Assembly: GCA_963931925.1 (NCBI GenBank)
Contig: OZ007570.1
Location: 50,689,936-50,753,935 of the forward strand
Length of the DNA stretch: 64,000 nucleotides
Reading direction: 5' to 3'
Origin: Onchidella celtica
Lineage: Eukaryota > Mollusca > Gastropoda > Systellommatophora > Onchidiidae
Position numbers and translations under genes: made by a program
In this document: positions 53,101-64,000 of the stretch, in pieces
How the letters are laid out: every line of letters starts with the position of its first letter
Position numbering within the stretch: the first letter of the stretch is position 1
Notes under the pieces: model-generated
Seen by the model: the letters and a program-made list of their open reading frames with translations, nothing else
Told to the model about the DNA's origin: nothing
The model's database searches: none

Positions 53101-56100
53101 GTCCGAAATGGAACTGTTAGGTTTGGTTTTGAGAGTTGTTCTGTGGCGAAAGAGGCACCGGGCAGTGATGAGAATTTGGGTGAGAAACCAACCTACATGG
53201 AAGACAAGTCTGTTAGTGGGATGGGACATAGAGTTAAAGATGGATCATGCAGTTCAATTGAAGATGTCGATTTTACAGCTGAGTTTGATGGAGAAAAGTG
53301 GATTGTTAAGTGGAAGTGGAAATCATCTCCTCCGGTGTTAATGAACAGAGTAGGCTGTTACGACAGAAATCTTCAGGGTGAAGTGGGGGATGGCTTTCAT
53401 AACGAAGTTCAGCGGTGGATTGATGAGGGAATTTTGGTACCATGGGGAGAGACTGTTAAGAGTGGCATTATCCCACTGATGGCCGTGCAACAACCTACAA
53501 AGAACAAAGTGCGACCGGTTCTTGACTTTCGAGAACTCAACTTGCATATAAGTTGTCATACAGGCGACGATGTAACAGACGTGTGCAGTGAAACTCTGCG
53601 GGAATGGAGACAAACAGACGCCGGAACAATTGTTGATTTGAAGTCCGCTTACTTACAAATCCACATGGATAAGGAGCTTTGGAAGTATCAGCTCGTAAAT
53701 TACAAGGGCAAGACCTACTGTTTAACAAGACTTGGCTTTGGGTTAAATTCAGCGCCACGTATAATGTCGAAAATATTGAAGACGGTTCTCGCAAAATCAG
53801 AAAAGGTGAAGGCTGGGACGAAATCATATATTGACGACATATTGGTTGATGAGAACCAGGTGACACCCGATGAGCTGATCAGTCATCTTAACAGATATGG
53901 ACTTGTGACAAAACCCCCTGAATCACTGGAGGGCGGCGCGGCTCTTGGATTGCGATTGAAAACCAATGACTGTGGCGTCCTGGTTTTTACCAGAGGGAAC
54001 GAACTGCCTGAAGAGGTGACGTGTCTTACCAAGAGAGAACTATTTTCGATCTGCGGAAAGCTCGTTGGGCATTATCCTGTGGCTGGATGGCTGAGAGTGG
54101 CAGCAAGTTACATCAAGAGAAAGGCAGGTTGTATAGGATGGGAGGAGCAGGTGGCTGAAGATGTTATTTGTATGTTACGAGATGTCCTGAAAAGGGTGAA
54201 AGAGAATGACCCGGTGACCGGAATATGGCAGGTTCATGAGAAAGTGAAAGGGATTGTATGGTGTGATGCGAGCAACATTGCACTTGGAGCATGTTTGGAA
54301 ATTGGCAACAGTGTTGTGGAAGATGCAGCGTGGCTCCGAAAACCTTCCGATGTTAGCCATATCAATGTTGCAGAACTGGAAGCTGTGATGAAAGGCGTAA
54401 ATATGGCTATAAAATGGGGACTAACGGAAATCGAGATTGTAACAGACTCCGCCACAGTTAGCGCATGGATAAAAACTATTCTCACCGCTGAGAGACGGGT
54501 TCACACCAAAGGGGCCGCTGAGTTGCTAGTGAAGCGACGGTTGAGAGTTTTGGAGAGTCTGATTGATGAGTTCAACATCAGCGTTACCGTGACGTTGGTC
54601 TCAACTTCCAAGAATAAGGCCGATGTTCTTACAAGAGTGAAGAAGGAATGGATTAACAGACCAATTAGTAAGATGAGCCAAGATGATTCAAGTATTTGTG
54701 CGGCAGGATATGTAAACCTGCGTACGCTTCATGAGATGCACCATATGGGCGTCGATCGCACTCTGTTCCTGGCAAGAAAGTCAATGCCAAACGTAAGTCG
54801 AGAGGCTGTGAAAAATGTCGTGAGAAGCTGCTCAAGGTGCCAATCAATAGATCCTGCTCCACGTGTTCACGAAAGAGGTCAATTGAGTATTTATGAAAAT
54901 TGGAGAAGACTGGCGATTGATGTTACACATTATCATGGAATTCCGTATCTCTCAATCATAGATTGTGGCCCCGGAAGGTTTGCAATATGGCGAAAATTGA
55001 ACCGTGAGACTGGTGAGGCCGTAGCAGAAATCATGGAAGAAGTGTTTCTGGAGAGAGGACCGGTGTTGGAGGTTCTTATGGATAACGGACTGGCGTTTCA
55101 CTCTGAAGTTGTGACAAACCTGTTGAACAGATGGAACGTTGTTGGGTTGTTTAGGGCGGCTTATCGGCCAAGCGGGAACGGGATCATTGAGCGGAATCAC
55201 CGGTTTATCAAAGCTGTTGCAGAACGATGTTCCATTTCTCCACAAGAGGCGGTCTTTTGGTATAACTCTACTCCAAGGTATGGGACTGATTCAAATTCCG
55301 TGCCGTTCCAAGCAGTTTACCAATATGATTGGGGTAATCCCGCCCGCATTGAACAGGAGGATGAATCTCTCGTGAAAAGTGGATGCGTTAAGATTGGTGA
55401 TGAGGTATGGGTCAAACCACCTAACAATCGTTGCACAACACAGTGGAAGAAGGGAACGGTGACTGGAATTAACTCTGTGAACAATGTGGTGGTAGACGGT
55501 ACGCCTCGGCACATCCTTGACATTAGGAGAGTGATAGAACAAGAACAAGAAACAGAAGCCGATCGAGTTGAAGAGAACAACGATGGACCACAAGGATCTG
55601 AAGCTGAAAACGAGGAGCTAGTGCGTGACCAGCCTGATGAACAACGGCGGAACCCGAGACGGCTAAGGCGGCCTCCAGCATGGCTCTCGGATTATGATAT
55701 TGAATAGAAGCAGGGAATTTGTACATATGTAATATATTGATCTGGAGTTAATCTTAAGATCAAGGGGGCATGTAATTTGGTTTAAATAAGTGAGTCGAAC
55801 TCAGAGAGAGACAAGAATTTGGCATCCCCATGGTGATTGATTCACCACAGAATACGGGTATCCCCAATCTTAATCATTGCGCACCCTGAATAACATTGGT
55901 ATTATTCACATCCATCAGCGGTGCGAACGTTGTCAACCGCCAGTGTGGTCTGTCGTCATTAATTCGTGTGTGGATGCAGGGAGGGATTTCTGACGAGATG
56001 AAAACATGGTGAGAGAATAGTTCTTTTAGTGCTGAAATTTTCAAGTCCAGGACAGTAAAACTACAAAAATAACTGTCTTTTTTTTTGTCTTGATGAGACC

Positions 56101-59100
56101 CCAGCTTCTAACATTAAATGGTTATTTTTTCACTCTGCTGGGCAAGAAAATCTGAAGTAGGAGTAATTTTTGTCTTATTTGTGTACGTTCAGATGCTGGT
56201 GACAACGCCAGAAAAATGGGATGTTGTGACTCGCAAAAGTACTGGCGACGTAGCACTAGCTCAGCTGGTTCGATTGCTGATCATTGATGAGGTCCATCTC
56301 CTGCATGATGACCGAGGTCCTGTCATCGAAACTCTTGTGGCAAGGACAAAGAGACAGGTAAGATAGTGAAACTTTCTAACTTATAAATGCATCATTGTTG
56401 TAATGGAACAAGATAATACCAGGATGTATTTTATTGTAGTCATGTAAGAGCTATCATCAAGAAATTGTTCAAAAGCATGCCTTCTTCAAGAATATAAATG
56501 TTCTAAGAGTGGTTGTATGCAGGTAAGTGACCTGTGGCCCAACAGAAAGGGTGTACTGAATATTACTTTCTATTTCAAATTGATAAAAATCAAAAGTGCC
56601 CAAATTTTAAAGAAACATGGTTGAGAAATCACATCAAGCTAATTCGCTTTAAGTAACCAGTGGCAAAAACTTCATTTTTCTTGAAAGCAAGAAATTTGCA
56701 CATGGTGCATTTTGATTTTTGACTGCTCATTCATGACTTTCCTCCCCTGAAATTGAAAAGTGTTCTAATTCAGTAGCCCAAGCTGGCAGCAAGATGCCTT
56801 GTGATTGGAATTTCTTTTTTGTCAAAAACCAAAAAAATTATTACTATTGGATGTTTCTATCCACCTAACTCCAATCTTGAAATTTTCACAGAACACACCA
56901 AAAATGTGATTGGAGTTTGGCTCACAAATGTTTAAATTCCAGGAAATGGATTAACTGATTGACAGTGCAAACATTTCAAATACGTATATTGTTTAAATAA
57001 TAGCATGACTGTAGTGATGTACAATCTGACTATAGGATAAGTAATGTTTCTCCATAATCTGAGTTAGAAACATTCAAGTACATTTTGTATGTTGTGATTG
57101 CATCTGTGGTAAAATAAAAAACTACAAAAAATATTTAGCTAATTCACTTGATCATCCACAGGTTGAGAGCTCACAAAGCATGATCAGGATTGTGGGTCTG
57201 TCAGCTACACTGCCCAACTACCTGGATGTGGCTACTTTCTTGAATGTCAACCCTTACAATGGTCTTTTCTTCTTTGATGGCAGATTTAGACCTGTGCCAC
57301 TAGAGCAAACATTTATTGGTGGGGATGCAAAATATATATGCTACTGCTATTTTTTCGCCATTTTCACACTTGACTTAGAACTGTTTCATGTAGTTATTGA
57401 TTGGTAATAGTTTATAATTATGATCTGAGGTTAAAAATATGGTTATGGAAAGAAAAAGAAAAAAAGAGAGAAACTGCTAGGAAACATTCATCAACAGCTA
57501 GTACTTCCTTCTGGGGAATAGGGAAACTTATTTTTTTTAACTATGGATGAAATAAGAATTGAGGCTTATTAACAATTTAATCCATGTCACTCATCTCTTC
57601 ACATATCCATTCCATATCCTCTGTTTTTCTTCTCCCCTCGTATTTGTTTGCATTTTTGTTTTGTTTTGTTCTATCATGCATGTCCTTGCAGGTTGTATGT
57701 TAATGTATACCATCACAAGCCTTGTTCTTAGAGTCAAGTATAGTGTTCACCTTTGGCTTTCTCAATGCTCTTTCTCCAGGCATCAAGTCAGTGAACAAGA
57801 TGAACCAGCTCCGAGATTTCAACACTGTCTGCTACGAGAAGGTCACCAAACAAGTCAAAGCAGGCTATCAGGTAGCTTCACCACAACAGAAAAGGCCTGG
57901 AATTTAGGGACTCTAAATACAGGATTGTTTATTCTTGCAACCTGCAACCACACATCAGCAGGACAAATAATGAAGATTTTGTATTATGGGATAGACAAGG
58001 AACTCAGTTTCATAGTTTAAGTGTGTATGATGTAAATATATAAGTATCAAATGATGTTCATTGTCATATTTGACTCATAATGATGGAAGATTTTTTTGCA
58101 AGATTAATTTAGTACGAATGTCTTAGATAATATTTCTTACTACAAGCAGTGGCTTTTATTATTGTGATCTCTTAATCATTATGTTAGAATCATTTATTTG
58201 GAAAGAGAAGCAAAGAAGTAATTTTGTATAGTCAATCTATATTATGATCTGTTTTCATTGTTTCTGCTACAGGTCATGGTTTTTGTGCATGCCAGAAATG
58301 AAACTGTACGAACGGCCTTCAATTTGATAGACCAAGCTAAGAACAAAGGGGAGATTATGCTTTTCGCAGCCGAAGAAAGTCGAGGATTAGGAGATGCCCA
58401 GAGAGCAGTAAGACTTCATTACTTTTCATGTATTATTTCATAGTGACTGGAAATGCATTGGTTGAAAATGAAAACAAGATGATAGAAAGAAATTATTTTG
58501 TGTCAGGTGATTAGGATGTCCTGGCGAAATTTTATAAAAACCACAGAAAATCCCTGGGGTTGCAGCAAGGCCGAAGCAAAGTCAAAATATAACATAGTTT
58601 TGCCATATGTTGACTTAGGAAGTTGTGGTGTGGTTGGGGAAGGAGGAAGGATCATTAACACTTTTGTTCATATGGTCAGACATGAATATGCCTAATACAA
58701 TTATGTCAGTATTTGGGGGGAAAAAAGTTGTATTAAAAAAGTGAAGCCCTAGGGATGTGAAAACACACTATCGTTTTATACTTAGCCGTGCTTAGACTCA
58801 TCGATATCGATTATCTTAAATTGTATTATAGTATATTTTGTCAGAAAATCTCATGCATGTACTAGTAGTCATCAACAGTTCTTAAGACTACTGAAAGATG
58901 AACACAGATCATTGAGGAAAGTACTGTGGTGTTCTAAGTCATATCAGCAGGTTCAGCTGATATTTTAGTATTTGAAATATTTTCTGTAGATATCAAGAAG
59001 TCGAAACAAACAACTGCGAGAAATGTTTGCTGACGGTTTTGGAATTCACCATGCTGGTATGTTGAGGCAAGACCGCAATTTGGTGGAAAGATATTTCTCT

Positions 59101-62100
59101 GAAGGCTACATCAAAGTTCTTGTGTGCACAGCCACATTGGCTTGGGGTGTGAATCTCCCAGCTCATGCAGTCATCATCAAGGTAAACAAGACATATTTAG
59201 TATCTCTCTAGCTGCAGTAAAGTATGAAGGCATGAACTGTCCACTGGAGCTTAGGTCTGTGTGTTTCCATCTAAACATAGGCAGATGTCAGAAGGTTATA
59301 TAGCAAGTAACTTTAAGCAAAAAGAAAAAAAAGGAGGGAGAGAGAGAGAGAATTGAAACTCTTGGAAGAAGCTTCAAGAGACCTTTAGACAAGTGTTTCA
59401 GCCTGTAACTTGCTTTTACTCCATGGGGGCAGGGGTACATCCATTTCATTATTCTGGGTGTTCTCCAACAGTTACTTCTAGTGATTGATGCATTGAAGCC
59501 TCTGGATGTAGTCAGTTATATGTCACTAACCTTGATAGTGATCATGCTTGTTGCTCATTTTCCCGTCTCATTTTAGGGTACTCAAATTTATGATGCCAAG
59601 AAAGGAGCCTTTGTTGATTTGGGTATTTTGGATGTCATGCAAATTTTTGGACGAGCTGGTCGTCCTCAGTTTGACAAGTTTGGCCACGGCACAATCCTCA
59701 CTTCCCATGACAAGCTGAGTCATTATTTGAGCCTTATGACTCGACAGAACCCCATAGAAAGTCAGTTCATTGCCAGTCTTACTGACAATCTCAATGCTGA
59801 GGTAAGTGTAAATAAAAAAATAAAAAATCTACATTGTGATATTTATGACATTTTTTGCATGTATAGACATTAAAGAAATATTTACACACACTTTCATGGT
59901 TCTACTTACAGGCGATTTGGACATCAGTGTCATACATCTGGTGCTGTATCTCGTTCATTTTATGAACATCTCTGAATTTCCAATCAGGTGGATGGAATGT
60001 TTTACATTAGAAAATAAAAGATACTTGTGTGTAAAATTCATTTTACTTGCAGCTAGGGTCACAAGTAAAATGATACAGCCAATTGTTTCAAGAGATACAT
60101 CAATTTGCTAATTCCAGATCTCTTTGGGGACAGTCACAAATGTGGAAGAGGCTGTCAAATGGATGAGTTATACATACCTGTTTGTGCGCATGCGGAAAAA
60201 CCCACTGGTTTATGGCATCCCAAATTCCTTCAGAGAGGTAGGTCAGGCCCGTCTTTCAGGAGTAAAATTCATTTAGCCTGTTCTTACCTCAAAAGTTGTT
60301 GACCAGCTAATTGTTCAATCAGAAAAAACTCTTCCCTTTGAATTACACTGTTTATCGGAGTTGTAAATTCTTACTGTATGTCTAGGATTATGCTATGTGG
60401 AATATTAGAGAAGTAAATGTGGTGGAACTCATATTTCTTTTTCCAGATTAATATCATTTCAATTTTACAATGCAGTATTGTTATGAAACAGTATGTTTGA
60501 GCCACAGTGGCATATGCACAAGCATGAATTACACATCCCTGTTTATTAATACATCCCTACTGCAGTAATTTTTCATTCCTTGGAGTTGATGTATGTCATA
60601 CAGGAATCTGATTGATGTATTTGGAACCATATTTCTCACATTTAGGAAGATCCACATTTAGAAGCCCATAGAACAGCCTTGGTTCTTGAGGCAGCCCGTC
60701 GATTGGACAAAGCCAAAATGATTCGATTTGAAGAGCACACAGGTTTCATGTTCTCCACAGATCTTGGACGCATTGCGAGCAATTTTTACATCAAATATGA
60801 CACCGTAGAGGTAAGAAAAATTCCATCTTTTATTATAGAGAATTTTTATAATGCCATTCATGAACATCAGAACTGGCTGAATAATAAAAATCAGGAATAA
60901 GAAATCCTGTAACATTACATGGTATTGATACATTTATCCTCATTTTAGCTTTGATAAGTCATGTTTGTTTAGTCTAGTTTTGACATGTCTTTCTACCATG
61001 AAAAAAAAAATCATTTTCCTCTACTGTCAGTGTTTACTTTAGGCTAATTTTATAACATTTTTCACAACTGATCCATTCATTTGATCATTTTCAGGTGATT
61101 AATGAGATGTTGAAATCTGCCATGACAGAAGGTGATATCTTCAACTTGGTTTCCAATGCACAGGAGTTTGAACAAATCAAGGTTTGGCTGTAGTGATGGA
61201 GCTGTCTTTATTATAATTTTTTGTTTCATGTAACAGTCAAGTCGTTCTACTTTGATTTGTTATGGCTAGAGGCTATTCCAGTCCCAGAGCAGGACTAGCA
61301 GCATGAATCTGAGACAGACTGTGTGCTTCTTCATGAAAAATGAATCAACATAGGGAAGTTTCCAAAGTTCTGTTACTGAAAACCTAATTTTGTGTTCAGT
61401 CGTAATCTTAAACCTAATCTTCAAAAAAATACTTGGAGATGAGGTTTGGCATGGGTATGGCTGCAAGCTTGACGAGCTGGAAAGAGGACCGTGAAGTAAC
61501 ACTAAACAGGGACTTGTAGTTACCTGGACAAGAATTGAACAGTGATTAACTAGTACCAAATCTGTGGAATCACTATCAATGTACCAATCTAGTACTATGG
61601 AAGCACACTCAATCGTTGTGTGTGACATTTCTTCCACAGAGATTTGTTGTCAGTATCAAAAATACAGTCTCGTCATTTGTTGTCAATTAAAAGTAAGAAA
61701 AAAAATGGGCTGCACTCTAAATTTTCATTTTTCATTTTTTCATAGGTACGAGACGATGAAATGGAAGAGCTTGATAAGCTGATGGATGATGGCTGCGAAA
61801 TGATTGTCAAAGGAGGGAAGGAAAATCCTCATGGCAAAGTCAACATTCTCCTTCAGTCTTACGTATCTCGTGTTTCAGTTGATTCATTCTCATTGGTGTC
61901 GGACATGGCATATGTGGCTCAGGTATGAGATTTTTTAAATTTGCTTCCACACAGATAAAATTTTTGCATACTAGAATGTTTTTTCCCTTGGCATTCTTCT
62001 TTACAAATGGTTTCTAGTAACTTTCTTTTTCTTACTGAAAGTGAGTCTGCACCTCAAGTAACTCAGATTTGCAGTTTAATCACAGGTAGCGCTCCTTTAC

Positions 62101-64000
62101 AACCTGTTATGAGAGGGTTTATTTCTTACATTTAAAAACACTAGCGGTCAATCCTATTCATTTTAAACAAAACAAAAAAGCCAAAAATGTTAAATTTTGG
62201 AGTTTAGCAGTTCGTGTGAATGAGATCATGGAGTTTTATTTTATCAAGTGTTTATGTTGATGTCACCATCACCAGAATGCAGGGAGAATCATGAGAGCCC
62301 TCTTTGAGATTGCCTTGCGAGATGGTCATCCATTGCTGGCAGCAAAACTGCTGGAGATCTGCAAAATGGTGGATAAACGACTGTGGACATATGAAAATCC
62401 CATGCGACAGTTCAGTATCCTGACACATGAGATTCTGGCCAAGCTGGAAGCAAAGAGACTCCTGCCTGAAACGATGAGAGAAATGGATTCCAAGGAAATA
62501 GGTGATACTAAAATTCTGTCTGGAATTCATTTTAAAATTGATTTCTGTTTCATTCTTTACTTGATCTAACATCACATTGTTTATAATTCATTTAACTATC
62601 AATTCGTAATCAACAAAAATCAGCATTATAGTTGAAACATACCCATTTCTATATAAAAAAAAAGATAGACTGACATAAAACAGACGGTGTATTCGGGGGG
62701 AAAATGATGATTTCAAGTCATTTTTTATAAAATATTTAACTACCTAATCATAAATACACTCTTCATTCATGTTTCAGCTGTGATTGAATCATAAGTCCTA
62801 TTTTGTGGTATGTCTCAACACTGCTTCTTGATAATCAAAAATGTATGAGCGATGGGCTTTGTACCCATTCCCTGTCCTTCACTCCATAAATGACATTTAC
62901 ATGTTGTCAAAAGAACTTCATACAAAAGAACAAAATTGCCTCACATGCTCCAAAATGTGTTTCAGTTATATCATATCAATTATGTCAATCTTTTATGAAA
63001 ACTATATGTACCATATTTTACATGCTAACAGGAACTTGATGTAACATAAGATATGATATTTTTTTGCTCTTAAGCAAAGTACCAAAACTTCCATCACTTT
63101 GTAATAATTGTATTGACACATATGTCTGTCTAGGTCATCTTGTCCACCATGTGAAAATGGGACCTGTGATTAAGAAATGTGTCCATCAAATACCCCACCT
63201 GCTAATGGAAGCATCCATTCAACCAATTACTAGAACAGTACTGAGAGTGAGACTGGAAATTACCCCTGACTTTAAATGGGATGATAAAGTGAGTGTTAAA
63301 AGTGGTTTGCATTAAATTCTTAGAAAGACAAGGCTGAACAACTGATTGTGTAAGGAAAAATAGTTCTTGAACAGAGCTGGCTTCCAACCATTTGGATTAA
63401 TTGCTCTCACTTGGGGCCCTGCCCTACAGTAATCAAGTCTGGTCAAGTACACACAGGAACATATAGCAACATACATTTAACACCACATTGCAAGTTTTTA
63501 AGAGAACAGCAATGATTATAACTATTGGGTCCTGTAACTCTTAAGGCCAGCCCTTTTTGTGAGTCCCAGTCTGGATTTGCAGACTCACAAACAGACCACA
63601 CTCTGGAAATTGGGTTACTATGTTCACATCAGCTATTTATGGATATGGATGCGTGTTTGTGTTGTTCAGGCTGAAAAACTATAAAGACACGCACTACTTT
63701 ATGGGAATTCAACAGACTGTTTTTTTTCATGTGTATAATGAGAAAAGCAATGACCCGCCATTTGAATTTTGTGTATCTAAATATAGTACAGGAAATTTAT
63801 TGCTATTGTCCATGCAGTGGAAAGATATAACTCAGACACATCATGTCTTTTCAACCTACTGTTCGTTTGTAATTGTGTCTATAATTTGTGTTTACAATTT
63901 TATAATTTTAGCATGATGCTTGTTAGCCATTTATATGAATTTCTGGGTAAATGATCCAATCCATTTCATTGTTTTTATTTACCTGATCATTTGTTTGATT
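44168..64000 (+). CDS. ASCC3: Activating signal cointegrator 1 complex subunit 3, ASCC3 helicase (5' part; continues past window)
   Basis: Exons: 44168-44405, 45233-45457, 46129-46493, 46932-47052, 47337-47389, 47628-47764, 49235-49376, 49730-49855, 50277-50477, 51282-51422, 56193-56357, 57162-57318, 57780-57871, 58273-58407, 58990-59181, 59577-59801, 60118-60237, 60646-60810, 61095-61181, 61746-61922, 62276-62501, 63134-63288. All phases join (1215 codons so far). The start [15 protein letters not shown] matches the family. ASCC3 is a tandem Ski2-like 3'-5' DNA/RNA helicase that works with ASCC1/2 and ALKBH3 in alkylation repair and splits collided ribosomes. Cassette 1 shows Walker [32 protein letters not shown] box [43 protein letters not shown] and [11 protein letters not shown]. 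The Sec63 unit starts at about exon 17 and runs to [14 protein letters not shown]. Cassette 2 lies beyond the window. Exons 3, 12 and 19 have weak donors (GTTGGT, GTGGGG, GTTTGG). Confidence 0.95.
48660..49190 (+). pseudogene. 5'-truncated LINE reverse transcriptase C-terminal fragment
   Basis: The 163-residue frame 48673-49164 reads [60 protein letters not shown] and [15 protein letters not shown]. These are the post-RT segments of an RTE/CR1-like LINE. The catalytic RT core is absent. A short GATGACGATGA tail follows the stop. It differs in sequence from the full-length RTE in CCDC174 and from the fragment at 18629. It is in sense orientation in ASCC3 intron 6 and ends about 45 bases before the exon 7 acceptor. 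Confidence 0.78.
51723..52017 (+). repeat. 5' LTR of the Ty3/Gypsy-like element
   Basis: 295 bp with TG...CA ends, identical by eye to 55771-56065. The LTR is short compared with the 1.27-kb LTRs of the Gmr1-like element. No AATAAA is seen inside it. Confidence 0.95.
52037..52804 (+). CDS. Gag polyprotein of the Ty3/Gypsy-like element
   Basis: 255 residues starting 19 bases after the LTR. The first about 180 residues form a helical capsid-type region ([48 protein letters not shown]). The last 60 residues hold two CCHC zinc knuckles: [13 protein letters not shown], and [14 protein letters not shown]. It is intact. The stop codon overlaps the first ATG of the pol frame (ATGA at 52801-52804), and a frameshift signal lies upstream of the stop. 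The short Gag lacks a separate nucleocapsid tail. Confidence 0.88.
   Translation: MAAVRVTAEMLKSFAGDGDVVAWMQKVKLVARLQGVKDLATFLPLYLEGDALALFLELSDDEQLDIKIIERKLLEAFTDSPFVAFAKLSQKRWNGEQVDVYANELRRLGGLAGLSGDSLERVTKLAFVNGFPDSVSCELQQIERVFEMKMSDVIGRARVLTTATKGETVVASATTSRMIRRVEKDGGGDDGRQFKGSCYRCGGPHMAKYCNTRMKRRDIICYRCDQVGHIASQCNQNQGNERRVAGAPAATLQQE
52750..52788 (+). promoter_or_regulatory. -1 programmed ribosomal frameshift signal (GGGAAAC + hairpin)
   Basis: The heptamer GGGAAAC at 52750-52756 lies in the Gag frame as G GGA AAC, the exact X XXY YYZ phase. After a 9-base spacer, 52766-52788 can fold with GTGG pairing CCAC and CTGG pairing CCAG around a TGCG loop. The overlapping pol frame is -1 relative to gag and is open across this site, so one slip gives a Gag-Pol fusion of about 1220 residues. 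Phase, spacing and hairpin are seen directly; activity is inferred. Confidence 0.75.
52801..55707 (+). CDS. Pol polyprotein (PR-RT-RNaseH-IN), intact
   Basis: The frame is open from 52627 to 55707. Counting from the ATG at 52801 it has 968 residues. Protease active site [11 protein letters not shown] (D23-T24-G25). Reverse transcriptase with [36 protein letters not shown] and YIDD (343-346). A thumb/connection block with [20 protein letters not shown]. RNase H with [16 protein letters not shown] and [11 protein letters not shown]. Integrase with an H2C2 zinc domain and a DD35E triad D707, D761, E797. The C-terminus [17 protein letters not shown] is basic and proline-rich, with no chromodomain. 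All catalytic residues I can locate are present. Expression is expected through the -1 frameshift. Confidence 0.92.
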   Translation: MMAQLLPVIDVVLGGRVVKALVDTGCDTTVVSSKAVGSCDGETFMVAFDGSKVRCQGKQLLRIEVRGIEVESHAIVSDSVFGDITIVLGMDLIEKMKGVTVRNGTVRFGFESCSVAKEAPGSDENLGEKPTYMEDKSVSGMGHRVKDGSCSSIEDVDFTAEFDGEKWIVKWKWKSSPPVLMNRVGCYDRNLQGEVGDGFHNEVQRWIDEGILVPWGETVKSGIIPLMAVQQPTKNKVRPVLDFRELNLHISCHTGDDVTDVCSETLREWRQTDAGTIVDLKSAYLQIHMDKELWKYQLVNYKGKTYCLTRLGFGLNSAPRIMSKILKTVLAKSEKVKAGTKSYIDDILVDENQVTPDELISHLNRYGLVTKPPESLEGGAALGLRLKTNDCGVLVFTRGNELPEEVTCLTKRELFSICGKLVGHYPVAGWLRVAASYIKRKAGCIGWEEQVAEDVICMLRDVLKRVKENDPVTGIWQVHEKVKGIVWCDASNIALGACLEIGNSVVEDAAWLRKPSDVSHINVAELEAVMKGVNMAIKWGLTEIEIVTDSATVSAWIKTILTAERRVHTKGAAELLVKRRLRVLESLIDEFNISVTVTLVSTSKNKADVLTRVKKEWINRPISKMSQDDSSICAAGYVNLRTLHEMHHMGVDRTLFLARKSMPNVSREAVKNVVRSCSRCQSIDPAPRVHERGQLSIYENWRRLAIDVTHYHGIPYLSIIDCGPGRFAIWRKLNRETGEAVAEIMEEVFLERGPVLEVLMDNGLAFHSEVVTNLLNRWNVVGLFRAAYRPSGNGIIERNHRFIKAVAERCSISPQEAVFWYNSTPRYGTDSNSVPFQAVYQYDWGNPARIEQEDESLVKSGCVKIGDEVWVKPPNNRCTTQWKKGTVTGINSVNNVVVDGTPRHILDIRRVIEQEQETEADRVEENNDGPQGSEAENEELVRDQPDEQRRNPRRLRRPPAWLSDYDIE
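55771..56065 (+). repeat. 3' LTR of the Ty3/Gypsy-like element
   Basis: 295 bp, identical by eye to 51723-52017. It is preceded by the polypurine run AAGGGGG (about 55760-55768) and followed by the AAAAT duplication. Confidence 0.95.
56849..57075 (+). repeat. Dispersed intronic repeat, copy 2
   Basis: It is similar to 11077-11280 over about 200 bp, with the shared block AAATGTTTAAATTCCAGGAA at its centre. It lies in ASCC3 intron 11. No ORF or terminal repeats are visible. Confidence 0.5.

Larger units (their letters stand above)
51718..56070 (+). mobile_element. Young Ty3/Gypsy-like LTR retrotransposon with -1 frameshift
   Basis: The element is 51723-56065, flanked by the duplication AAAAT (51718-51722, 56066-56070). 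Two 295-bp LTRs are identical by eye and start TGTAATTTGG and end AAACTACA. Gag and Pol overlap with Pol in the -1 frame. Domain order is capsid, zinc knuckles, protease, RT, RNase H, integrase, the normal Gypsy order. A purine tract CAAGGGGGCA precedes the 3' LTR. No TGG-initiated primer site follows the 5' LTR. It is inserted in ASCC3 intron 10, in sense. Lineage within Ty3/Gypsy is unclear; BEL/Pao is less likely. Confidence 0.92.

Noticed and set aside
63555..63595. Short hairpin GTGAGTCCCAGTCTGG...GACTCAC, similar to 42289-42322 and to the Gmr1-like LTR end
   Set aside because: Similarity to the LTR end is only about a dozen bases and the pair at 42289 is imperfect; could be chance.

Overview
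This is eukaryotic nuclear DNA: split genes with GT-AG introns, AT-rich introns, abundant LINEs, LTR elements, SINEs and foldback repeats, and no bacterial-type operons. The protein families are pan-metazoan. Three features are ones I associate with molluscan, probably gastropod, genomes: the SINE with a 'gcgctatataaat' 3' box followed by (ATT)n, the LINE tails made of (TTATC)n, and the many AGATCTAGATCT palindromic arrays. The species assignment is inference.

Layout. Positions 1-7927 carry no recognisable gene, only one SINE copy. CCDC174 (plus strand, 11 coding exons, 7928-21559) is complete. Its introns hold a foldback element, a 55-bp minisatellite joined to an inverted repeat, a full-length RTE-type LINE (15030-18244) with an intact 1005-codon ORF, and a LINE 3' fragment. 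A 3.6-kb intergenic stretch follows. DYNLT1, the Tctex-type dynein light chain (minus strand, 4 exons, 25132-40874, 113 aa), is also complete. Its first exon codes for only 9 residues and lies 14 kb from exon 2. That intron holds a 7.9-kb LTR retrotransposon (29198-37141) with the unusual order Gag-PR-IN-RT-RNaseH (Gmr1-like) and the integrase catalytic core deleted, plus a pogo-like element and a THAP-bearing element. A 3.3-kb head-to-head intergenic region leads to ASCC3 (plus strand, 44168 to beyond the window end). I assembled 22 coding exons (1215 codons), covering the N-terminal region, the first Ski2-like helicase cassette and most of the first Sec63 unit. The intron between its exons 10 and 11 holds a 4.3-kb LTR retrotransposon (51723-56065) with identical 295-bp LTRs, intact gag and pol ORFs, and a textbook -1 frameshift signal (GGGAAAC plus hairpin).

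The host genes have unrelated jobs: CCDC174 is a nuclear RNA-processing-associated protein, DYNLT1 a dynein light chain, and ASCC3 a helicase of alkylation repair and ribosome quality control. The most notable biology is in the mobile elements. All three full-length young elements sit in host introns in the sense orientation of the host gene. One has a copia-like domain order in a Ty3/Gypsy-like polyprotein with a lost integrase core. One carries a clearly readable programmed frameshift site.
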